Below are positions 30,485 through 39,678 of a stretch of 64,000 nucleotides of DNA, piece after piece. The notes below the pieces were generated by a model. That model did no database searches and was not told the DNA's origin. It was given only the letters and a program-made list of their open reading frames with translations. This DNA is from Streptomyces sp. NRRL F-2664 (GTDB lineage: Bacteria > Actinomycetota > Actinomycetes > Streptomycetales > Streptomycetaceae): NCBI RefSeq assembly GCF_000719345.1, contig NZ_JOFX01000039.1, forward strand, positions 114,480 to 178,479, read 5' to 3'. Position 1 is the first letter of the stretch. Each line of letters begins with the position of its first letter. The position numbers and the translations under genes were made by a program.

Positions 30485-30868
30485 ATGGCATACGGTGTGA
30501 AGATCGCCAAGGGCGACGCGTACAAGCGCGCTGCCAAGGCTCGCCGCCACATCCGCATCCGCAAGAACGTCTCGGGTACGGCGGAGCGTCCGCGCCTCGT
30601 CGTGACGCGTTCCAACCGCAACATCGTTGCTCAGGTCATCGACGACCTCCAGGGCCACACCCTGGCGTCGGCGTCGACCCTGGACGCTTCGATCCGCGGT
30701 GGCGAAGGCGACAAGAGCGCCCAGGCCCAGGCTGTCGGCGCGCTCGTCGCCGAGCGTGCCAAGGCCGCGGGTGTCGAGACCGTCGTCTTTGACCGCGGTG
30801 GCAACCGATACGCCGGGCGCATTGCCGCTCTGGCTGACGCCGCCCGCGAAGCCGGGCTGAAGTTCTAA
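30485..30868 (+). CDS. rplR: 50S ribosomal protein L18
   Basis: 127-residue L18, 5S rRNA binder with L5 and L25. [20 protein letters not shown] and [20 protein letters not shown] are conserved. Two bases after rplF. Confidence 0.98.
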   Translation: MAYGVKIAKGDAYKRAAKARRHIRIRKNVSGTAERPRLVVTRSNRNIVAQVIDDLQGHTLASASTLDASIRGGEGDKSAQAQAVGALVAERAKAAGVETVVFDRGGNRYAGRIAALADAAREAGLKF

Positions 30869-30913
30869 GCCCCGGTTCCGGGACTCACGGACGTAACAGA
30901 GAGAGGTAATCCA

Positions 30914-31516
30914 ATGGCTGGACCCCAGCGCCGCGGAAGCGGTGCCGGTGGCGGCGAGCGGCGGGACCGGAAGGGTCGCGACGGTGGCGCTGCCGCCGAG
31001 AAGACCGCTTACGTTGAGCGCGTTGTCGCGATCAACCGTGTCGCCAAGGTTGTCAAGGGTGGTCGTCGCTTCAGCTTCACCGCGCTCGTCGTGGTGGGTG
31101 ACGGTGACGGCACCGTAGGTGTCGGTTACGGCAAGGCCAAGGAAGTTCCCGCGGCCATCGCCAAGGGCGTCGAGGAAGCCAAGAAGAACTTCTTCAAGGT
31201 TCCCCGCATCCAGGGCACCATCCCGCACCCGATCCAGGGCGAGAAGGCCGCGGGCGTCGTCCTGCTGAAGCCTGCTTCCCCCGGTACCGGTGTTATCGCC
31301 GGTGGCCCGGTGCGCGCCGTTCTGGAGTGCGCCGGCGTTCACGACATCCTGTCGAAGTCGCTCGGCTCCGACAACGCGATCAACATCGTGCACGCGACCG
31401 TGGAGGCCCTCAAGGGCCTGCAGCGTCCCGAGGAGATCGCGGCCCGCCGCGGTCTGCCGCTCGAGGACGTCGCCCCCGCGGCTCTTCTCCGTGCGCGTGC
31501 AGGGGCGGGTGTCTGA
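30914..31516 (+). CDS. rpsE: 30S ribosomal protein S5
   Basis: 200-residue S5 involved in accuracy and mRNA helicase function (spectinomycin-relevant loop). A Gly/Arg-rich N-terminus precedes [35 protein letters not shown] and the C-terminal [12 protein letters not shown] follow. ATG 30914, SD GAGAGG; overlaps rpmD by TGATG. Confidence 0.97.
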   Translation: MAGPQRRGSGAGGGERRDRKGRDGGAAAEKTAYVERVVAINRVAKVVKGGRRFSFTALVVVGDGDGTVGVGYGKAKEVPAAIAKGVEEAKKNFFKVPRIQGTIPHPIQGEKAAGVVLLKPASPGTGVIAGGPVRAVLECAGVHDILSKSLGSDNAINIVHATVEALKGLQRPEEIAARRGLPLEDVAPAALLRARAGAGV

Positions 31517-31698
31517 TGGCCCGCCTCAAGATCACGCAGACGAAGTCGTACATCGGCAGCAAGCAGAACCACCGCGACACCCTGCGTTCGCTCGGGCTCA
31601 AGCGCCTGAACGACGTGGTCGTCAAGGAGGACCGCCCCGAGTTCCGCGGCATGGTGCACACCGTCCGCCACCTCGTGACGGTTGAGGAGGTTGACTAA
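31516..31698 (+). CDS. rpmD: 50S ribosomal protein L30
   Basis: 60-residue L30 ([20 protein letters not shown] ... [14 protein letters not shown]). ATG 31516 overlaps the rpsE stop; the frame upstream is a continuation inside rpsE and is ignored. Confidence 0.97.
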   Translation: MARLKITQTKSYIGSKQNHRDTLRSLGLKRLNDVVVKEDRPEFRGMVHTVRHLVTVEEVD

Positions 31699-31700
31699 TC

Positions 31701-32156
31701 ATGGCTGAGAACAGCCCGCTGAAGGCTCACAACCTCCGTCCCGCCCCCGGTGCCAAGACCGCGAAGACCCGTGTGGGTCGCGGTGAGGCGTCGAAGGGTA
31801 AGACGGCTGGTCGTGGTACGAAGGGTACGAAGGCCCGCTACCAGGTTCCGCAGCGCTTCGAGGGTGGGCAGATGCCCCTCCACATGCGCCTGCCGAAGCT
31901 GAAGGGCTTCAAGAACCCGTTCCGCACCGAGTTCCAGGTCGTCAACCTGGACAAGCTCGGTGCCCTCTACCCCGAGGGTGGAGAGGTCACGGTGGCCGAC
32001 CTGGTCGCCAAGGGCGCGGTTCGCAAGAACAGCCTCGTCAAGGTCCTGGGCCAGGGCGAGCTCTCCGTGGCGCTGCAGGTTTCGGTTGACGCCGTCTCCG
32101 CATCCGCCAAGGAGAAGATCACCGCTGCCGGCGGTACCGTCACCGAGCTCGTCTAA
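31701..32156 (+). CDS. rplO: 50S ribosomal protein L15
   Basis: 151-residue L15, late 50S assembly protein. [20 protein letters not shown] and GFEGGQ-type [18 protein letters not shown] blocks. Two bases after rpmD; followed by a hairpin before secY. Confidence 0.98.
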   Translation: MAENSPLKAHNLRPAPGAKTAKTRVGRGEASKGKTAGRGTKGTKARYQVPQRFEGGQMPLHMRLPKLKGFKNPFRTEFQVVNLDKLGALYPEGGEVTVADLVAKGAVRKNSLVKVLGQGELSVALQVSVDAVSASAKEKITAAGGTVTELV

Positions 32157-32186
32157 GACGATTTCGGTGGCTGAATAGCTCAAAAC

Positions 32187-32226
32187 CCGACCGGGGGTGC
32201 CTCACATATGGGGCATCCCCGGTTGG
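32187..32226 (+). terminator. Terminator-like hairpin between rplO and secY
   Basis: Outer stem ACCGGGG (32190-32196) with CCCCGGT (32217-32223), G/T pair, inner TGCC with GGCA. Probably partial termination, since secY belongs to the same gene block. Confidence 0.65.
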
Positions 32227-32229
32227 TCG

Positions 32230-32259
32230 TTCCACGGGGGGCACACTCGCCGGTAAGGT
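32230..32259 (+). promoter_or_regulatory. Candidate secY promoter
   Basis: TTCCAC (32230-32235), 18-bp spacer, TAAGGT (32254-32259), directly after the hairpin. The -10 is good, the -35 weak. Confidence 0.4.
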
Positions 32260-32343
32260 GGCGTGCACCATTGCTTTGTCGTATACGTCGATCCCTCAGA
32301 CCGTCACCTCTGACGCAGTAGCGCGGGGGTCGCAGGAGGCACC

Positions 32344-33657
32344 GTGCTCACCGCGTTCGCCCGGGCGTTCAAGACGCCCGACCTGCGCAAGAAGCTGCTC
32401 TTCACGCTCGGCATCATCGTGCTGTTCCGGCTCGGGTCCCACGTCCCGGTCCCCGGCGTGAGCTACAAGAACGTACAGATCTGCGTGGAACAGGCCGGAA
32501 GCAGCAATGGTCTGTTCGGCCTCGTCAACATGTTCAGCGGCGGCGCGCTGCTGCAGATCACGATCTTTGCGCTCGGCATCATGCCGTACATCACGGCGAG
32601 CATCATTCTGCAGCTGCTGACCGTGGTCATCCCGAAGCTGGAGACCCTCAAGAAAGAGGGCCAGTCCGGCACGGCGAAGATCACTCAGTACACGCGCTAT
32701 CTGACGGTCGCGCTCGCGATCCTGCAGGGCACCGGCCTCGTCGCCACCGCCCGCACCGGCGCCCTGTTCCAGGGCTGCCAGGTCGCCAGCCAGATCGTTC
32801 CCGACCGGTCGATCTTCACCACGGTCGTCATGGTCGTGACCATGACCGCCGGTACCTGCGTCGTCATGTGGCTCGGTGAGCTCATCACCGACCGCGGCAT
32901 CGGCAACGGCATGTCGATCCTGATGTTCATCTCGATCGCCGCCGGCTTCATCGGCGCCCTCTGGCAGATCAAGCTCCAGGGCAAGATCGCCGACGGCTGG
33001 GTCGAGTTCGGCGTCGTCATGCTGGTCGGCCTCGCGATGGTCGGCCTGGTGGTCTTCGTCGAGCAGGCGCAGCGCCGGATCCCGGTCCAGTACGCGAAGC
33101 GCATGATCGGCCGCCGCGCGTACGGCGGCACCTCCACCTACATCCCGCTCAAGGTGAACCAGGCGGGCATCATCCCCGTCATCTTCGCCTCGTCGCTGCT
33201 CTACATCCCGGCGCTGGTCGTGCAGTTCAGCGGGTCCACCGCCGGCTGGGCCACCTGGATCCAGAAGCACTTCGTCAAGGGCGACCACCCGTACTACATC
33301 GCGGTCTACTTCCTCCTGATCGTCTTCTTCGCGTTCTTCTACGTGGCGATCTCGTTCAACCCCGAGGAAGTTGCAGACAACATGAAGAAGTATGGTGGGT
33401 TCATCCCGGGTATCCGCGCCGGTCGACCCACCGCCGAGTACCTGAGCTACGTACTCAACCGGATCACCTGGCCGGGGTCGCTGTACCTGGGTCTCATCGC
33501 TCTTGTGCCGACGATGGCGTTGGCCGGCTTCGGAGCGAACCAGAACTTCCCGTTCGGCGGGACGAGCATCCTCATCATCGTGGGTGTGGGTCTGGAAACC
33601 GTGAAGCAGATCGAGAGCCAGCTCCAGCAGCGTAATTACGAAGGGTTCCTCCGCTGA
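32344..33657 (+). CDS. secY: Protein translocase subunit SecY
   Basis: 437-residue channel subunit of the Sec translocon with ten transmembrane helices. [20 protein letters not shown] (TM1), [20 protein letters not shown] (plug/TM2), [33 protein letters not shown] and [20 protein letters not shown] are conserved. GTG start at 32344, SD AGGAGG. Overlaps adk by TGATG. Confidence 0.98.
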   Translation: MLTAFARAFKTPDLRKKLLFTLGIIVLFRLGSHVPVPGVSYKNVQICVEQAGSSNGLFGLVNMFSGGALLQITIFALGIMPYITASIILQLLTVVIPKLETLKKEGQSGTAKITQYTRYLTVALAILQGTGLVATARTGALFQGCQVASQIVPDRSIFTTVVMVVTMTAGTCVVMWLGELITDRGIGNGMSILMFISIAAGFIGALWQIKLQGKIADGWVEFGVVMLVGLAMVGLVVFVEQAQRRIPVQYAKRMIGRRAYGGTSTYIPLKVNQAGIIPVIFASSLLYIPALVVQFSGSTAGWATWIQKHFVKGDHPYYIAVYFLLIVFFAFFYVAISFNPEEVADNMKKYGGFIPGIRAGRPTAEYLSYVLNRITWPGSLYLGLIALVPTMALAGFGANQNFPFGGTSILIIVGVGLETVKQIESQLQQRNYEGFLR

Positions 33658-34304
33658 TGCGAATCGTCCTCGTCGGACCGCCCGGTGCGGGCAAGGGAAC
33701 GCAGGCCGCGTTCCTTGCCAAGAACCTGTCGATCCCGCACATCTCCACGGGCGACCTGTTCCGGGCCAACATCAGCCAGGGCACCGAGCTGGGCAAGCAG
33801 GCGAAGGCGTTCATGGACGCCGGCGACCTGGTCCCCGACGAGGTGACCATCGGTATGGCGAAGGACCGGATGGAGCAGCCCGACGCCGTGCACGGCTTCC
33901 TGCTCGACGGCTTCCCGCGCAACGTCTCGCAGGCCGAGGCGCTCGACGTGATGCTCCAGGCCGCGGGCATGAAGCTGGACGCCGTCCTCGACCTGGAGGT
34001 CGAGGAGGACGAGGTGGTCAAGCGCATCGCCGGCCGCCGGATCTGCCGCAACGACTCCGCGCACGTCTTCCACGTGACGTACGCCCCGCCGAGGGCCGAG
34101 GGTGTCTGCGACACCTGCGGCGGCGAGCTGTACCAGCGCGGCGACGACTCCGAGGACACGGTCCGCAACCGGCTGGAGGTCTACCACACGCAGACCGAGC
34201 CGATCATCGACTACTACAAGGCCCAGGGCCTGCTGGTGACCATCCCGGCCCTCGGCGAGGTGTCGGACGTCACGAAGCGCGCCATGGACGCCCTTCAGAA
34301 GTAG
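33657..34304 (+). CDS. adk: Adenylate kinase
   Basis: 215-residue long-form kinase (ATP + AMP to 2 ADP). P-loop [25 protein letters not shown], and a LID domain with CRND and [11 protein letters not shown]. The second zinc-ligand position of the usual CxxC...CxxC/D LID is Asp (CRND), leaving three Cys plus possibly Asp or a nearby His; whether the LID binds zinc is open. Overlaps secY by TGATG. Confidence 0.97.
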   Translation: MRIVLVGPPGAGKGTQAAFLAKNLSIPHISTGDLFRANISQGTELGKQAKAFMDAGDLVPDEVTIGMAKDRMEQPDAVHGFLLDGFPRNVSQAEALDVMLQAAGMKLDAVLDLEVEEDEVVKRIAGRRICRNDSAHVFHVTYAPPRAEGVCDTCGGELYQRGDDSEDTVRNRLEVYHTQTEPIIDYYKAQGLLVTIPALGEVSDVTKRAMDALQK

Positions 34305-34324
34305 TCACCCCTTGGTGTGCAGGT

Positions 34325-34359
34325 ACGGCCGCGGTGTCCCCTCGGGGCACCGCGGCCGT
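34325..34359 (+). terminator. Hairpin between adk and map
   Basis: 12-bp perfect outer stem ACGGCCGCGGTG (34325-34336) with CACCGCGGCCGT (34348-34359), inner CCC/GGG. A -10-like GATAAT (34391-34396) follows and may start map transcription. Confidence 0.7.
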
Positions 34360-34474
34360 CTGCATGGCGCGCCCCGGCACCACATCAGCCGATAATTGAG
34401 CAACCACGGCGGACAGCGACCACGTCCGCGAGAGCGGCGGCGGTTCAGCCGCAGAAAACGGAAGGCACGCCCAC

Positions 34475-35326
34475 ATGGTGCAGATCAAGACCCCCGAGCA
34501 GATCGCGAAGATGCGCGAGGCGGGGCTGGTCGTCGCAGCGATCCATGCGGCGACCCGTGAGGCGGCCGTGCCGGGCGCCACGACGCGGGATCTGGACATG
34601 GTGGCCCGCAAGGTCATCGCGGACGCCGGGGCGAAGTCGAACTTCCTCGGCTACGGCGGTTTCCCCGCGACGATCTGCACCTCGGTGAACGAGGTCGTCG
34701 TCCACGGCATCCCGGACGACAAGACCGTCCTCAAGGACGGCGACATCATCTCGATCGACGCCGGTGCGATCGTGGACGGCTGGCACGGCGACGCGGCGTA
34801 CACCGCCTTCGTCGGCACCGGTCACGCGCCCGAGCTGGTGGAGCTGTCCCGGGTGACGGAGGAGTCCATGTGGGCGGGCATCGCCGCCATGAAGGCGGGC
34901 AACCGCCTGGTGGACATCTCCAAGGCGATCGAGACGTACATCAAGCGCCAGCCCCGCCCGGCGACCGGTGACCACAGCCGCGGCAAGTTCGGAATCATCG
35001 AGGACTACGGCGGCCACGGCATCGGGTCCGAGATGCACATGGACCCCCACCTGCTCAACTACGTCTCGCGCAAGCGGGGCAAAGGGATCAAGCTGGTTCC
35101 GGGCGTCTGCCTGGCGATCGAGCCGATGGTCTCCCTCGGCACCGCCCAGACGGAGGTCCTCTCGGACGACTGGACCGTCATCACGACGGACGGGACCTGG
35201 TCCTCCCACTGGGAACACTCGGTCGCGCTGACGGAGGCCGGTCCGATCGTCCTGACCAGCCCGGACTGCGGCAGGGCGAAGCTGGCGGAGTACGGGGTCA
35301 CCACGGCCCCGGACCCCCTCGGTTAA
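34475..35326 (+). CDS. map: Methionine aminopeptidase, type I
   Basis: 283-residue dinuclear metallopeptidase removing the initiator Met. Metal ligands are visible in order: IDAGAIVDG (Asp), HGDAAYT (Asp), GGHGIGSEMH (His), AIEPM (Glu), HWEHS (Glu). ATG 34475 with GGAAGG upstream. Followed by a 138-base gap with two TAGACT boxes before infA. Confidence 0.97.
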   Translation: MVQIKTPEQIAKMREAGLVVAAIHAATREAAVPGATTRDLDMVARKVIADAGAKSNFLGYGGFPATICTSVNEVVVHGIPDDKTVLKDGDIISIDAGAIVDGWHGDAAYTAFVGTGHAPELVELSRVTEESMWAGIAAMKAGNRLVDISKAIETYIKRQPRPATGDHSRGKFGIIEDYGGHGIGSEMHMDPHLLNYVSRKRGKGIKLVPGVCLAIEPMVSLGTAQTEVLSDDWTVITTDGTWSSHWEHSVALTEAGPIVLTSPDCGRAKLAEYGVTTAPDPLG

Positions 35327-35356
35327 TGATCTAGACTCTGGGGCAAACTTTCCGGA

Positions 35357-35386
35357 TTCGTCTTTCTGGGTGCCCTGACGTAGACT
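35357..35386 (+). promoter_or_regulatory. Candidate infA promoter
   Basis: TTCGTC (35357-35362), 18-bp spacer, TAGACT (35381-35386). A second identical TAGACT sits at 35332-35337, 49 bp upstream, within and just after the map stop region. Confidence 0.5.
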
Positions 35387-35464
35387 GACTCGTCGGCTCT
35401 CGTGCACTTCCATGTCCGCATGGTGCATGGAGCCGATCAAGGTAGCCGATTCGAAAGGCGAAGC

Positions 35465-35686
35465 GTGGCCAAGAAGCAAGGTGCCATCGAGATCGAGGGC
35501 ACCGTGATCGAGTCCCTCCCGAACGCCATGTTCAAGGTGGAACTTCAGAACGGTCACAAGGTCCTCGCGCACATCAGCGGGAAGATGCGCATGCACTACA
35601 TCCGCATCCTTCCCGATGACCGGGTCGTCGTGGAGCTCTCTCCCTACGACCTGACGCGTGGCCGGATCGTCTACCGATACAAGTAG
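35465..35686 (+). CDS. infA: Translation initiation factor IF-1
   Basis: 73-residue OB-fold factor occupying the 30S A site. [20 protein letters not shown] start and [23 protein letters not shown] at 35465 with GAAAGGCGAAG upstream; the frame is open 21 codons further but the extra part has no similarity. Heads the infA-rpmJ-rpsM-rpsK-rpoA-rplQ group. Confidence 0.97.
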   Translation: MAKKQGAIEIEGTVIESLPNAMFKVELQNGHKVLAHISGKMRMHYIRILPDDRVVVELSPYDLTRGRIVYRYK

Positions 35687-35759
35687 ATCTTGCTCTCACT
35701 CCTGCCTGGGCGTCCGTCCCGGTGCGGGTGGTGGCACTGACCCGGAGAACCTCACCCAC

Positions 35760-35873
35760 ATGAAGGTCAAGCCGAGCGTCAAGAAGATCTGCGACAAGTG
35801 CAAGGTGATCCGCCGTCACGGCCGGGTCATGGTCATCTGCGACAACCTGCGCCACAAGCAGCGCCAGGGCTGA
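35760..35873 (+). CDS. rpmJ: 50S ribosomal protein L36, zinc-binding form
   Basis: 37-residue L36 with the C+ zinc site: ICDKCK, then VICDN and LRHK supplying C, C, C and H. ATG 35760. Begins 73 bases after infA. Confidence 0.96.
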   Translation: MKVKPSVKKICDKCKVIRRHGRVMVICDNLRHKQRQG

Positions 35874-36073
35874 CGCACGCCGACCGACCTGCCTTAACGC
35901 AGTTCTTCGCGCGACGTAAGAAAACGTACATACGCAGAACCCGCCCAGCCCCTCACCGGGCCGGCGGCACCTCCGGCGGGGGCCGGGGACCCGGACGTAC
36001 CACCACCCGGCACGGGTGGTCGGCGGTCGGGATCGGTTCTGTGGAAGACCCCCGAACACACAGGAGCCATTGA
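35874..36073 (+). promoter_or_regulatory. 200-base gap before rpsM, possible internal promoter
   Basis: No gene. TTCTTC (35903-35908) with 18-bp spacer to TACATA (35927-35932) is a weak promoter candidate; GC-rich stems follow before the AGGAG of rpsM. Confidence 0.3.
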
Positions 36074-36454
36074 ATGGCACGCGTTTCCGGTGTTGACATC
36101 CCGCGCGAAAAGCGTGTGGAGATCGCACTCACCTACGTCTTCGGTATCGGGCGCACCCGGTCCAAGGAGATCCTCGCCTCCACCGGCGTGAACCCGAACA
36201 CCCGCGTTCGTGACCTGGCCGAAGAGGACCTCGTCAAGATCCGCGAGTACGTGGACGCCAACCTCCGTACCGAGGGTGACCTCCGCCGCGAGATCCAGGG
36301 CGACATCCGCCGCAAGATCGAGATCCAGTGCTACCAGGGCATCCGCCACCGTCGCGGCCTCCCGGTGCACGGTCAGCGCACCAGCACGAACGCGCGTACC
36401 CGCAAGGGCCCGCGTCGCGCGATCGCCGGTAAGAAGAAGCCGGGCAAGAAGTAG
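36074..36454 (+). CDS. rpsM: 30S ribosomal protein S13
   Basis: 126-residue S13, contacts P-site tRNA and L5. [20 protein letters not shown] and the C-terminal [20 protein letters not shown] are typical. ATG with AGGAG eight bases upstream. Confidence 0.98.
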   Translation: MARVSGVDIPREKRVEIALTYVFGIGRTRSKEILASTGVNPNTRVRDLAEEDLVKIREYVDANLRTEGDLRREIQGDIRRKIEIQCYQGIRHRRGLPVHGQRTSTNARTRKGPRRAIAGKKKPGKK

Positions 36455-36508
36455 TCCTGTTCAGCGGTCTTGCGCTGTAGGACCGACCACCTCCCGTAGG
36501 AGATTTAG

Positions 36509-36913
36509 ATGCCCCCCAAGGGTCGTCAGGGCGCTGCCAAGAAGGTGCGCCGCAAGGAAAAGAAGAACGTCGCTCACGGGCACGCCCACATCAAGAGCAC
36601 GTTCAACAACACCATCGTTTCGATCACGGACCCGTCCGGCAACGTGATCTCCTGGGCCTCCGCCGGCCACGTCGGCTTCAAGGGCTCGCGCAAGTCCACC
36701 CCCTTCGCCGCGCAGATGGCCGCCGAGTCGGCCGCCCGCCGCGCGCAGGAGCACGGCATGCGCAAGGTCGACGTCTTCGTCAAGGGTCCCGGCTCCGGCC
36801 GTGAGACCGCGATCCGCTCCCTCCAGGCCACCGGCCTCGAGGTCGGCTCGATCCAGGACGTCACCCCCACCCCGCACAACGGCTGCCGCCCGCCGAAGCG
36901 CCGCCGCGTCTGA
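36509..36913 (+). CDS. rpsK: 30S ribosomal protein S11
   Basis: 134-residue S11 in the 30S platform. [20 protein letters not shown], the [14 protein letters not shown] block and the C-terminal [18 protein letters not shown]. rpoA follows directly: rpsD, which sits here in E. coli, is absent. Confidence 0.98.
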   Translation: MPPKGRQGAAKKVRRKEKKNVAHGHAHIKSTFNNTIVSITDPSGNVISWASAGHVGFKGSRKSTPFAAQMAAESAARRAQEHGMRKVDVFVKGPGSGRETAIRSLQATGLEVGSIQDVTPTPHNGCRPPKRRRV

Positions 36914-36947
36914 CGCAGCGGACGCACCTGTGCGTTCTTGAGTGTCC

Positions 36948-37015
36948 GGGCGGTACGACCCCTTCGGGGGACGTGCCGCCCGTACCCTTGCAGTAGCCGT
37001 ACCCCCGGGTACGGC
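36948..37015 (+). promoter_or_regulatory. Two hairpins between rpsK and rpoA
   Basis: Hairpin 1: GGGCGGTACG (36948-36957) with CGTGCCGCCC (36972-36981), inner CCCC/GGGG. Hairpin 2: GCCGTACC (36996-37003), loop CCCG, GGTACGGC (37008-37015). They occupy the place of rpsD and could act as attenuator or processing site before rpoA. Confidence 0.5.
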
Positions 37016-37064
37016 CCCCGTCGGGCGTCAAATAGTGGGCGTCCACGAATGAAGGAACACAGAC

Positions 37065-38087
37065 ATGCTTATCGCTCAGCGTCCGTCGCTGACCGAAGAG
37101 GTCGTTGACGAGTACCGCTCGCGCTTCGTGATCGAGCCGCTGGAGCCGGGCTTCGGCTACACCCTCGGCAACTCCCTGCGCCGTACCCTCCTGTCCTCCA
37201 TCCCGGGTGCCGCTGTCACCAGCATCCGCGTGGACGGCGTCCTGCACGAGTTCACCACCGTGCCGGGCGTCAAGGAAGACGTCACGGACATCATCCTCAA
37301 CATCAAGCAGCTGGTCGTCTCCTCGGAGCACGACGAGCCGGTCGTGATGTACCTGCGCAAGCAGGGCCCCGGCCTGGTCACCGCCGCGGACATCGCGCCC
37401 CCGGCCGGTGTCGAGGTGCACAACCCGGACCTCGTCCTCGCCACGCTCAACGGCAAGGGCAAGCTGGAGATGGAGCTGACCGTCGAGCGCGGTCGCGGCT
37501 ACGTCTCCGCCGTCCAGAACAAGCAGCTGGGCCAGGAGATCGGCCGCATCCCGGTCGACTCCATCTACAGCCCGGTCCTCAAGGTCACCTACAAGGTCGA
37601 GGCGACCCGAGTCGAGCAGCGCACCGACTTCGACAAGCTGATCGTCGACGTCGAGACCAAGCAGGCCATGCGCCCGCGCGACGCCATGGCGTCCGCCGGC
37701 AAGACCCTGGTCGAGCTGTTCGGTCTGGCCCGCGAGCTCAACATCGACGCCGAGGGCATCGACATGGGCCCGTCCCCGACGGACGCCGCCCTGGCCGCCG
37801 ACCTGGCGCTGCCGATCGAGGAGCTGGAGCTCACCGTTCGGTCGTACAACTGCCTCAAGCGCGAGGGCATCCACTCCGTGGGTGAGCTCGTCGCCCGCTC
37901 CGAGGCCGACCTGCTCGACATCCGCAACTTCGGTGCGAAGTCGATCGACGAGGTCAAGGCGAAGCTGGCCGGCATGGGCCTGGCCCTCAAGGACAGCCCG
38001 CCCGGATTCGACCCGACCGCCGCCGCCGACGCCTTCGGCGCCGACGACGACGCGGACGCCGGTTTCGTCGAGACCGAGCAGTACTGA
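37065..38087 (+). CDS. rpoA: RNA polymerase alpha subunit
   Basis: 340-residue alpha subunit. N-terminal dimerisation domain with [20 protein letters not shown], linker near residues 232-250, C-terminal domain [20 protein letters not shown] ... [19 protein letters not shown] that binds UP elements and activators, then an acidic tail ([14 protein letters not shown]). ATG with GAAGGA upstream. Confidence 0.98.
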   Translation: MLIAQRPSLTEEVVDEYRSRFVIEPLEPGFGYTLGNSLRRTLLSSIPGAAVTSIRVDGVLHEFTTVPGVKEDVTDIILNIKQLVVSSEHDEPVVMYLRKQGPGLVTAADIAPPAGVEVHNPDLVLATLNGKGKLEMELTVERGRGYVSAVQNKQLGQEIGRIPVDSIYSPVLKVTYKVEATRVEQRTDFDKLIVDVETKQAMRPRDAMASAGKTLVELFGLARELNIDAEGIDMGPSPTDAALAADLALPIEELELTVRSYNCLKREGIHSVGELVARSEADLLDIRNFGAKSIDEVKAKLAGMGLALKDSPPGFDPTAAADAFGADDDADAGFVETEQY

Positions 38088-38192
38088 GAAAGCTTGCGGG
38101 GGGCCCCGCCCCCCGCACCCACCCTCTCGCGACCGCCTGAGGGAACTGACACCGGTACCTGACACGGCCGGTGCAGATATGAAGGAGTAACA

Positions 38193-38672
38193 ATGCCGCG
38201 TCCCGCAAAGGGTGCCCGCCTGGGCGGCTCCGCCGCACACGAGAAGCACCTCCTCGCGAACCTCGCGAAGGCGCTCTTCGAGCACGGCCGCATCACCACC
38301 ACCGAGGCCAAGGCCCGCCGCCTGCGTCCCTACGCCGAGCGTCTGGTCACCAAGGCCAAGAAGGGCGACATCCACAACCGTCGCCTGGTGCTGCAGACGA
38401 TCACGGACAAGAGCATCGTGCACACGCTGTTCACCGAGATCGCCCCGCGCTACGAGAACCGCCCCGGTGGTTACACGCGCATCACCAAGATCGGCAACCG
38501 TCGTGGCGACAACGCCCCGATGGCCGTGATCGAGCTCGTCGAGGCCCTGACGGTCGCCCAGCAGGCCACCGGTGAGGCCGAGGCCGCCACCAAGCGCGCG
38601 GTCAAGGAGGCGGAGGCCAAGGCCGAGGCCACCGAGACCGAGGCTCCGGCCGAGGAGACCAAGGAGGCCTGA
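38193..38672 (+). CDS. rplQ: 50S ribosomal protein L17 with acidic C-terminal tail
   Basis: 159 residues: the L17 core ([59 protein letters not shown]) ends near residue 118 and is followed by a roughly 40-residue Ala/Glu/Lys tail. SD GAAGGAG. Last gene of the alpha group. Confidence 0.97.
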   Translation: MPRPAKGARLGGSAAHEKHLLANLAKALFEHGRITTTEAKARRLRPYAERLVTKAKKGDIHNRRLVLQTITDKSIVHTLFTEIAPRYENRPGGYTRITKIGNRRGDNAPMAVIELVEALTVAQQATGEAEAATKRAVKEAEAKAEATETEAPAEETKEA

Positions 38673-38708
38673 TCCCGCCAAGGGATCGAGCTTGCTTGAC
38701 CGGCTCTG

Positions 38709-38741
38709 AACGGGCCCGCCCCCTTCCGGGGCGGGCCCGTT
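38709..38741 (+). terminator. Terminator after rplQ
   Basis: Perfect 14-bp stem (38709-38722 with 38728-38741), loop CTTCC. Confidence 0.85.
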
Positions 38742-38774
38742 CTGCATATGGGTGATTCTGAGAGGATCGGTCGC

Positions 38775-39626
38775 GTGAGTGACGAGGTGGAGCCCGGGCA
38801 CGTCCGGGTACGGCTGGACCTGAGCTACGACGGCAAGGACTTCTCCGGCTGGGCGAAGCAGCGCACGCTGCGGACCGTCCAGGGAGAGCTGGAGAGCGCC
38901 CTGCAGACCGTGATGCGGCTGAAGGAGCCGGTCGAGCTGACCGTGGCCGGGCGTACCGACGCGGGCGTGCACGCCCGCGGGCAGGTCGCGCAGTTCGACC
39001 TCGCCGAGGACGTGTGGGCCGAGCACCACGACAAGCTGCTGCGCCGCCTCGCCGGCCGGCTGCCGCACGACGTACGGGTGTGGAGGGTCGCCGAGGCCCC
39101 CGAGGGCTTCAACGCGCGCTTCTCCGCCATCTGGCGCCGCTACGCCTACCGCGTCGGCGACCACCAGGGCGGAGTGGACCCGCTGCGCCGGGGCCACGTG
39201 CTCTGGCACCAGTGGCCCCTCGACGTGGCCGCCATGAACGAGGCGGCCACCGCGCTGCTGGGCGAGCACGACTTCGCCGCCTACTGCAAGAAGCGCGAGG
39301 GCGCCACGACCATCCGCACGCTCCAGCAGCTCAGCTGGGAGCGCGCCGAGGACGGCATCGTCACCGCGACCGTCCGCGCCGACGCCTTCTGCCACAACAT
39401 GGTCCGCTCCCTCGTGGGCGCCCTGCTGCACGTCGGCGACGGTCACCGGCCCGTCGACTGGCCCGGCAAGGTGCTCGCGGCCGGCGTACGGGACTCCTCG
39501 GTCCACGTGGTCAAGCCGCACGGGCTGACCCTGGAGGAGGTCGGCTACCCGGCCGACGAGCTGCTCGCCGCCCGCAGCAGGCAGGCGCGCAACATGCGGA
39601 CCCTGCCGGGCGCCGGCTGCTGCTGA
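38775..39626 (+). CDS. truA: tRNA pseudouridine(38-40) synthase
   Basis: 283-residue pseudouridine synthase acting on the anticodon stem. [17 protein letters not shown] and [15 protein letters not shown] carry the family motif with the catalytic Asp. GTG 38775 is preferred (AGAGG upstream, or a GAGGAT -10-like box 7 nt away); an ATG 27 bases earlier has no SD and lies in the terminator flank. Confidence 0.95.
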   Translation: MSDEVEPGHVRVRLDLSYDGKDFSGWAKQRTLRTVQGELESALQTVMRLKEPVELTVAGRTDAGVHARGQVAQFDLAEDVWAEHHDKLLRRLAGRLPHDVRVWRVAEAPEGFNARFSAIWRRYAYRVGDHQGGVDPLRRGHVLWHQWPLDVAAMNEAATALLGEHDFAAYCKKREGATTIRTLQQLSWERAEDGIVTATVRADAFCHNMVRSLVGALLHVGDGHRPVDWPGKVLAAGVRDSSVHVVKPHGLTLEEVGYPADELLAARSRQARNMRTLPGAGCC

Positions 39627-39642
39627 GCAGAGGCAAATGGTT

Positions 39643-39678
39643 TGGGCGGATCGCGCGCCGACCGGGACAATGCCCGGC
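39643..39678 (+). promoter_or_regulatory. Leaderless promoter of the ABC-F gene
   Basis: TTGGGC (39643-39648), 17-bp spacer, GACAAT (39666-39671), then 7 nt and ATG. The predicted start of transcription is the A of the ATG; there is no SD. Confidence 0.65.

Noticed and set aside
36914..37064. Missing S4 gene (rpsD) as an assembly gap
   Set aside because: rpsK and rpoA are separated by a normal short leader with hairpins; absence of rpsD here is a known streptomycete arrangement.
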